Assembly: GCA_023419175.1 (NCBI GenBank)
Contig: JAEZYG010000055.1
Coordinates: forward strand, 1-34,450
Direction: 5' to 3'
From: Actinomycetes bacterium
GTDB lineage: Bacteria; Actinomycetota; Actinomycetes; Propionibacteriales; Propionibacteriaceae
Length of the DNA stretch: 34,450 nucleotides
A model generated the notes under the pieces. The model saw only the letters and a program-made list of their open reading frames with translations, was not told where the DNA came from and searched no databases. Positions within the stretch are counted from its first letter, which is position 1; every line of letters begins with the position of its first letter. Both the position numbers and the translations under genes were made by a program. This document shows, piece after piece, positions 32,501-34,450 of the stretch.

Positions 32501-33064
32501 AGAATCAGAACCACCCAAGGTGACAATCTTCATAACAGAGTGATCGTTACTGGAGATCTTGGCGATCAATATATCTTTGCGTCCAGCGCTCGGATGGGAA
32601 CCAAGATCTTCATCGCTCGATTGAGTGAATCCTGCTGCGATGTAATTGCCGTCTTTAGCGACGCGGGCATTGGCGAAGGAATCGGCTTGTGAACCGCCGA
32701 CAAGAGTGGACCATTGGAGAGCGCCGTCATCGCTGTAATGTCCAATTGCCGCATCTGCCTTGCCGCGTTTATCACTGCGCGAGGCCTGTCCAGATCCGTC
32801 GTAGGTGCCAGCGACTAGGACACCTCCTTCGATGAGAGATTCAGCTGAGTTGATCTGGTCGAAAGAGCCTGGAGCGGATGAAGAGCCGTAATCTCCAAAT
32901 GTCTTCGTCCATGTGATGAGGGGATCTGCTGAGTCGGGTTCATCAGCTAAACTCGGCGGACAATAGATCGCATTGATCGTCAAGACAGCGAGAGAAGCTG
33001 CGAGGACGGCGGGGGAAAATCTGCGTGATAACCGTCTAGATGGCATCGTCGCGCTTATGGGCAT
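29531..33064 (-). CDS. Large secreted surface protein: two seven-blade propellers flanking a NEAT-like domain, LPVTG end
   Basis: An 1177-residue exported protein, probably for haem or haemoprotein capture under iron limitation. A signal peptide ends near residue 40 (PPSLADE). Residues about 50-498 consist of seven repeats of 55-75 residues with a GGS.xD...DGGY.xxG.T.S.DGD...D....K...DG...W pattern, read as a beta-propeller. Residues about 507-618 resemble a NEAT domain (VSMMNPLVHPSAYVE, TVYLVRN, FTMILNDLSSPVHVAI, EVRLSF). A second set of seven repeats follows at about 643-1070, then a Pro/Ser-rich wall-spanning stretch (1080-1140) and LPVTGG at 1164-1169. Only eight residues follow, with no membrane helix or basic tail. 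The usual NEAT haem YxxxY is absent. The ATG at 33064 has AGGAG four bases upstream. The promoter spacer is a DtxR-type box. Confidence 0.85.
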   Translation of the reverse strand: MPISATMPSRRLSRRFSPAVLAASLAVLTINAIYCPPSLADEPDSADPLITWTKTFGDYGSSSAPGSFDQINSAESLIEGGVLVAGTYDGSGQASRSDKRGKADAAIGHYSDDGALQWSTLVGGSQADSFANARVAKDGNYIAAGFTQSSDEDLGSHPSAGRKDILIAKISSNDHSVMKIVTLGGSDSEEITRITTTHDGGYLGVGYTHSKDGDIARLTGKTTTDRDALVVKFNADLDVEWAHTIGGSGNALIQDEFRSVINDPTGGWVAIGTSSSSDGDLKDLNKGKRDILAVKIGSDGSTQWVKTYGGSSDDYGISIARAHNRDFDKNKDFITATTEDMVDGYVIAATSSSTDGDFAKVTPTDNPTKSAAILRIAQDGSLLKVETLTSSADVEASQVLPVSDGFFLTGTYRSVDKDLTGVQSYGDSDIFLAHYTPDLTRLNIHSLGGNAKEIVSQIYPGMKDNYYLVGSTRSTDGPFTSLVQGKYDGFIMSLNASTLESYPTKRQLIPVEAWKMTEDSVSMMNPLVHPSAYVETSGNLHQVTVYLVRNTIAGYEFSPSNLGAITYERDGVMKKAKVNYDASTDVKSFTMILNDLSSPVHVAIKEMMGEEVRLSFTPSQAEKTDAPPTFPARENSSPIFPTTWKQTVGGSDTDFANEVAVLIDGSIVVGGETYSPDLSETSAISGGSNAFIAHYDGGGRPIMTTLFGGTERDSRAYISALSGRDDAGFYAAGSYKEDHGVAPTGVFADTDTEKSLHGDQDAFIARFAPNHQMVWINSFAGSRHDQVKDLVTLADQSVVALIETLSTDGDVPEGARGNVDLVLTRYSPTGEQMWATALSGNNIESSQRGLALKANGNILVAGYTNSGSGTFEGLDFFGNSSYDFDLFVAEYSPTGEKISMKSFGGEANDYLKAITATSDGGYLLAGSTRSTLHAFQNKGRGYDNAFLIKIGSDNAVQWSDVITSIESSEGRSIVEMPDKTIALFGETRGTGMDFQDLNKGSLDSFVALYSPDGKRTRLRTIGGSNTDYAAAMEMLDENHIVGLMSSKSADIDLENHHVAAEDGLLFAFSIFEDKDADAHPLPSVDPSPSSSKSPSSSPMPESPSPDVNSPSASPTSIQPSPSSAASVNPIPQPTSGERNPDEDRTANLYESASLKRVHPRPSALPVTGGSRLAVCPV

Positions 33065-33116
33065 AGTTCTCCTGATAGTGGTACGACGTTTTTGTCGTCT
33101 TGTTCACTCAGGGCTC

Positions 33117-33145
33117 ATAGTATTAGGTAAGGCTAAACTATGAAA
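33117..33145 (-). promoter_or_regulatory. Promoter of the large surface-protein gene
   Basis: On the minus strand TTTCAT (33140-33145) and TACTAT (33117-33122) are 17 bases apart. The spacer is occupied by a DtxR-type box, so repressor binding would exclude RNA polymerase. Confidence 0.6.
33123..33141. promoter_or_regulatory. DtxR/IdeR-type iron box
   Basis: TTAGGTAAGGCTAAACTAT matches the known DtxR consensus TTAGGTTAGSCTAACCTAA at 16 of 19 positions, counted by hand. It lies between the -10 and -35 of the large surface-protein gene and also within the 219-base gap shared with the divergent cation efflux gene. Confidence 0.8.
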
Positions 33146-33283
33146 AATTTTCCTCTTGCGGTGCTGACGGGAACCTTCCCGAGTTCTTTCATGGGGAAGC
33201 GGAACTGGGACTTCTTCGCTCTCTCATATCCACCTAGCGTGCGAATTTAGCCAAGGGTAATCTTTCTGCGAGATACTGGATAG

Positions 33284-34210
33284 GTGAGCGATCAGCTAGC
33301 CAAACGCTATGCCCCACCTGTGGATTTGAGTCACTATGCCTTGATCTCTGTAGGGGCAGCTGTTGCAACCATCATTCTCAAAGCGGGGGCAGCCTATATC
33401 ACCTCCTCGGTGGGCTTGCTCTCAGATGCCGCTGAGAGTCTTGTGAATTTAGTAGCGGCGATCATCGCCTATATTGCCTTGAAAATCTCGATTCGTCCGC
33501 CAGATGATAACCATCATTTTGGACATTCTAAAGCGGAATATTTCTCCGCCGCCGTCGAAGGGGTCATGATTTTTCTCGCGGCAACCTTCATCATCATCTC
33601 GGCGATTACGCGACTCATTCACCCCGTCTATCCTGAATCTCTTGGGATCGGTCTGGCGATCAGCATGGTCGCTGCCGTCCTCAATGGAATTGTTGGACTT
33701 ATCCTGCTGAGAGCGGCAAGAAAATACGGTTCGTCTACTTTGGAGGCGGACGGAAAACACTTGATGACCGATGTGGTGACTTCGCTTGCCGTCCTGATAG
33801 GTGTCAGTCTGGTGGCGATTACCAAGATGGCGATACTCGATGCCGTCGTCGCTCTGATCGCCGGTATCAATATCATCTGGACCGGGTATGGATTGATGAA
33901 AGAATCGGTCGCCGGATTGATGGATATTGCTATGGATGATGAAGATCGAGCCATCATCGATGAGGTGATCGATTCCTATAGGGAGAGCGGCAGGATTGAA
34001 TTCCACGCGATCAGAACCCGCCAGGCTGGAAACCGGCAATTCATGGATATTCACGTTCTGGTGCCAGGGACATGGGATGTCCAGCGCGGACACGACTTCA
34101 CCGAAGAAGTCATCGATGCCTTAGTGGCTCGACTCCCGCAATTGCGTGTCTCGGCTCACCTTGAACCCATCGAAGATCCCAAATCCTATCTTGACGAGAC
34201 GGACTACTGA
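33284..34210 (+). CDS. Cation diffusion facilitator (CDF) metal efflux protein
   Basis: Exports a divalent cation (zinc, iron, manganese or cobalt) by proton exchange. About six helices in the first 210 residues, then a cytoplasmic dimerisation domain (FHAIRTRQAGNRQFMDIHVLVPG, VSAHLEPIED). Transport-site helix 5 has HLMTD (His159, Asp163) as expected, but helix 2 reads SDAAESLVNLV, with ESLVN where E. coli YiiP has DSLVD, so metal choice is uncertain. A HHFGHSKAEYF loop follows helix 2. 308 residues. The GTG at 33284 has no Shine-Dalgarno; GATACT (33272-33277) ends six bases before it, suggesting a leaderless mRNA. It is divergent from the iron-box gene and overlaps the deaminase by one base. 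Confidence 0.88.
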   Translation: MSDQLAKRYAPPVDLSHYALISVGAAVATIILKAGAAYITSSVGLLSDAAESLVNLVAAIIAYIALKISIRPPDDNHHFGHSKAEYFSAAVEGVMIFLAATFIIISAITRLIHPVYPESLGIGLAISMVAAVLNGIVGLILLRAARKYGSSTLEADGKHLMTDVVTSLAVLIGVSLVAITKMAILDAVVALIAGINIIWTGYGLMKESVAGLMDIAMDDEDRAIIDEVIDSYRESGRIEFHAIRTRQAGNRQFMDIHVLVPGTWDVQRGHDFTEEVIDALVARLPQLRVSAHLEPIEDPKSYLDETDY

Positions 34211-34450
34211 TGACAGATCAGAACATGACAAGTGAAGATGAGCTCATCCCAGTTCCTGACTGGGATGATTACTTCCTCGGTATAGCCCATGCCGTTTCGG
34301 CTCGGGCGAAATGTAGACGCAGACGAGTGGGAGCCGTTCTGGTCGTTAATCACCGCATCATCTCCACCGGATATAACGGAGCGGCATCGGGTAGACCTGA
34401 CTGTTTAGAAGGGGCATGTCCACGCGGACGATTGGATTACGACCAGATAG
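34210..34450 (+). CDS. Deoxycytidylate deaminase, N-terminal part, cut by the window edge
   Basis: The first 80 codons of a zinc-dependent CMP/dCMP deaminase: WDDYFLGIAHAVSARAKCRR, RVGAVLVVNHRIISTGYNG and SGRPDCLEGACPRGRLD match dCMP deaminases, which feed dUMP to thymidylate synthase. The catalytic HAE and PCxxC motifs should lie beyond the window end. The ATG shares one base with the stop of the efflux gene (TGATG), implying coupled translation. Confidence 0.88.
   Translation, partial: MTDQNMTSEDELIPVPDWDDYFLGIAHAVSARAKCRRRRVGAVLVVNHRIISTGYNGAASGRPDCLEGACPRGRLDYDQI

Noticed and set aside
33169..33182. CGGGAACCTTCCCG near the CDF gene, similar to the LacI-type operators at 13884 and 14012
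   Set aside because: The centre is CC instead of CG and the flanks differ; LacI-family sites depend on the central CG, so I do not count it as a third operator.
1..34450. CRISPR array, phage genes, rRNA genes or replication origin
   Set aside because: No regularly spaced repeats, phage structural genes, rRNA sequence or DnaA-box cluster was recognised in the window.

Overview
This window looks like the chromosome of an actinobacterium of moderate GC, roughly half GC by eye, probably in or near the Actinomycetaceae. The signs are a prenyl synthase closely resembling mycobacterial Rv1086 next to a hemolysin III gene, a DUF3073 gene, LPxTG surface proteins, a DtxR-type iron box, LacI operators with a central CG, and many starts that look leaderless. 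The genus cannot be fixed from the sequence alone.

Layout, left to right. (1) 1-8394 is mostly housekeeping: a partial membrane protein, a short-chain cis-prenyl diphosphate synthase, hemolysin III, a tightly overlapping rmuC-ispH-xseA-xseB operon on the minus strand, an M18 aminopeptidase and ychF. (2) 8575-11583 is a beta-glucoside-type PTS (EIIBCA) preceded by a clear RAT/terminator pair and followed by its BglG/LicT antiterminator. (3) 11598-13880 is a small accessory patch: a membrane protein with a Cys-Cys/acidic loop, an AT-rich stretch, the broken C-terminal end of an LPxTG surface protein, and a small lipoprotein. (4) 13884-19620 is a self-contained regulon: two CG-centred palindromes flanking a promoter, then an AfuABC/FbpABC-type ABC importer, a 2H phosphoesterase, and a convergent LacI-family repressor. 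Its content points to a sugar phosphate or cyclic phosphodiester as substrate rather than iron. (5) 19689-24694 holds an M20 dipeptidase, an alpha/beta hydrolase with pdxH, DUF3073, tRNA-Asp/tRNA-Phe, proC and tRNA-Glu. (6) 24701-28964 holds a secreted four-SH3b protein with an M15-like C-terminal domain, and the glpT-glpQ pair for glycerophosphodiester and glycerol-3-phosphate use. (7) 29286-34450 holds tRNA-Lys, a 1177-residue secreted protein, a cation efflux protein and the start of a dCMP deaminase.

The two most interesting items are these. First, the 1177-residue protein can be read as seven propeller blades, a NEAT-like domain, then seven more blades. Its gene has a DtxR-type box exactly in its promoter spacer, and its sorting signal stops short after LPVTG. 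This suggests an iron-starvation haem or haemoprotein capture protein of unusual build. Second, the LacI-controlled importer plus 2H phosphoesterase looks like an uptake-and-opening route for an unidentified phosphorylated compound. All functions are inferred from motifs read by eye; no database search was run.
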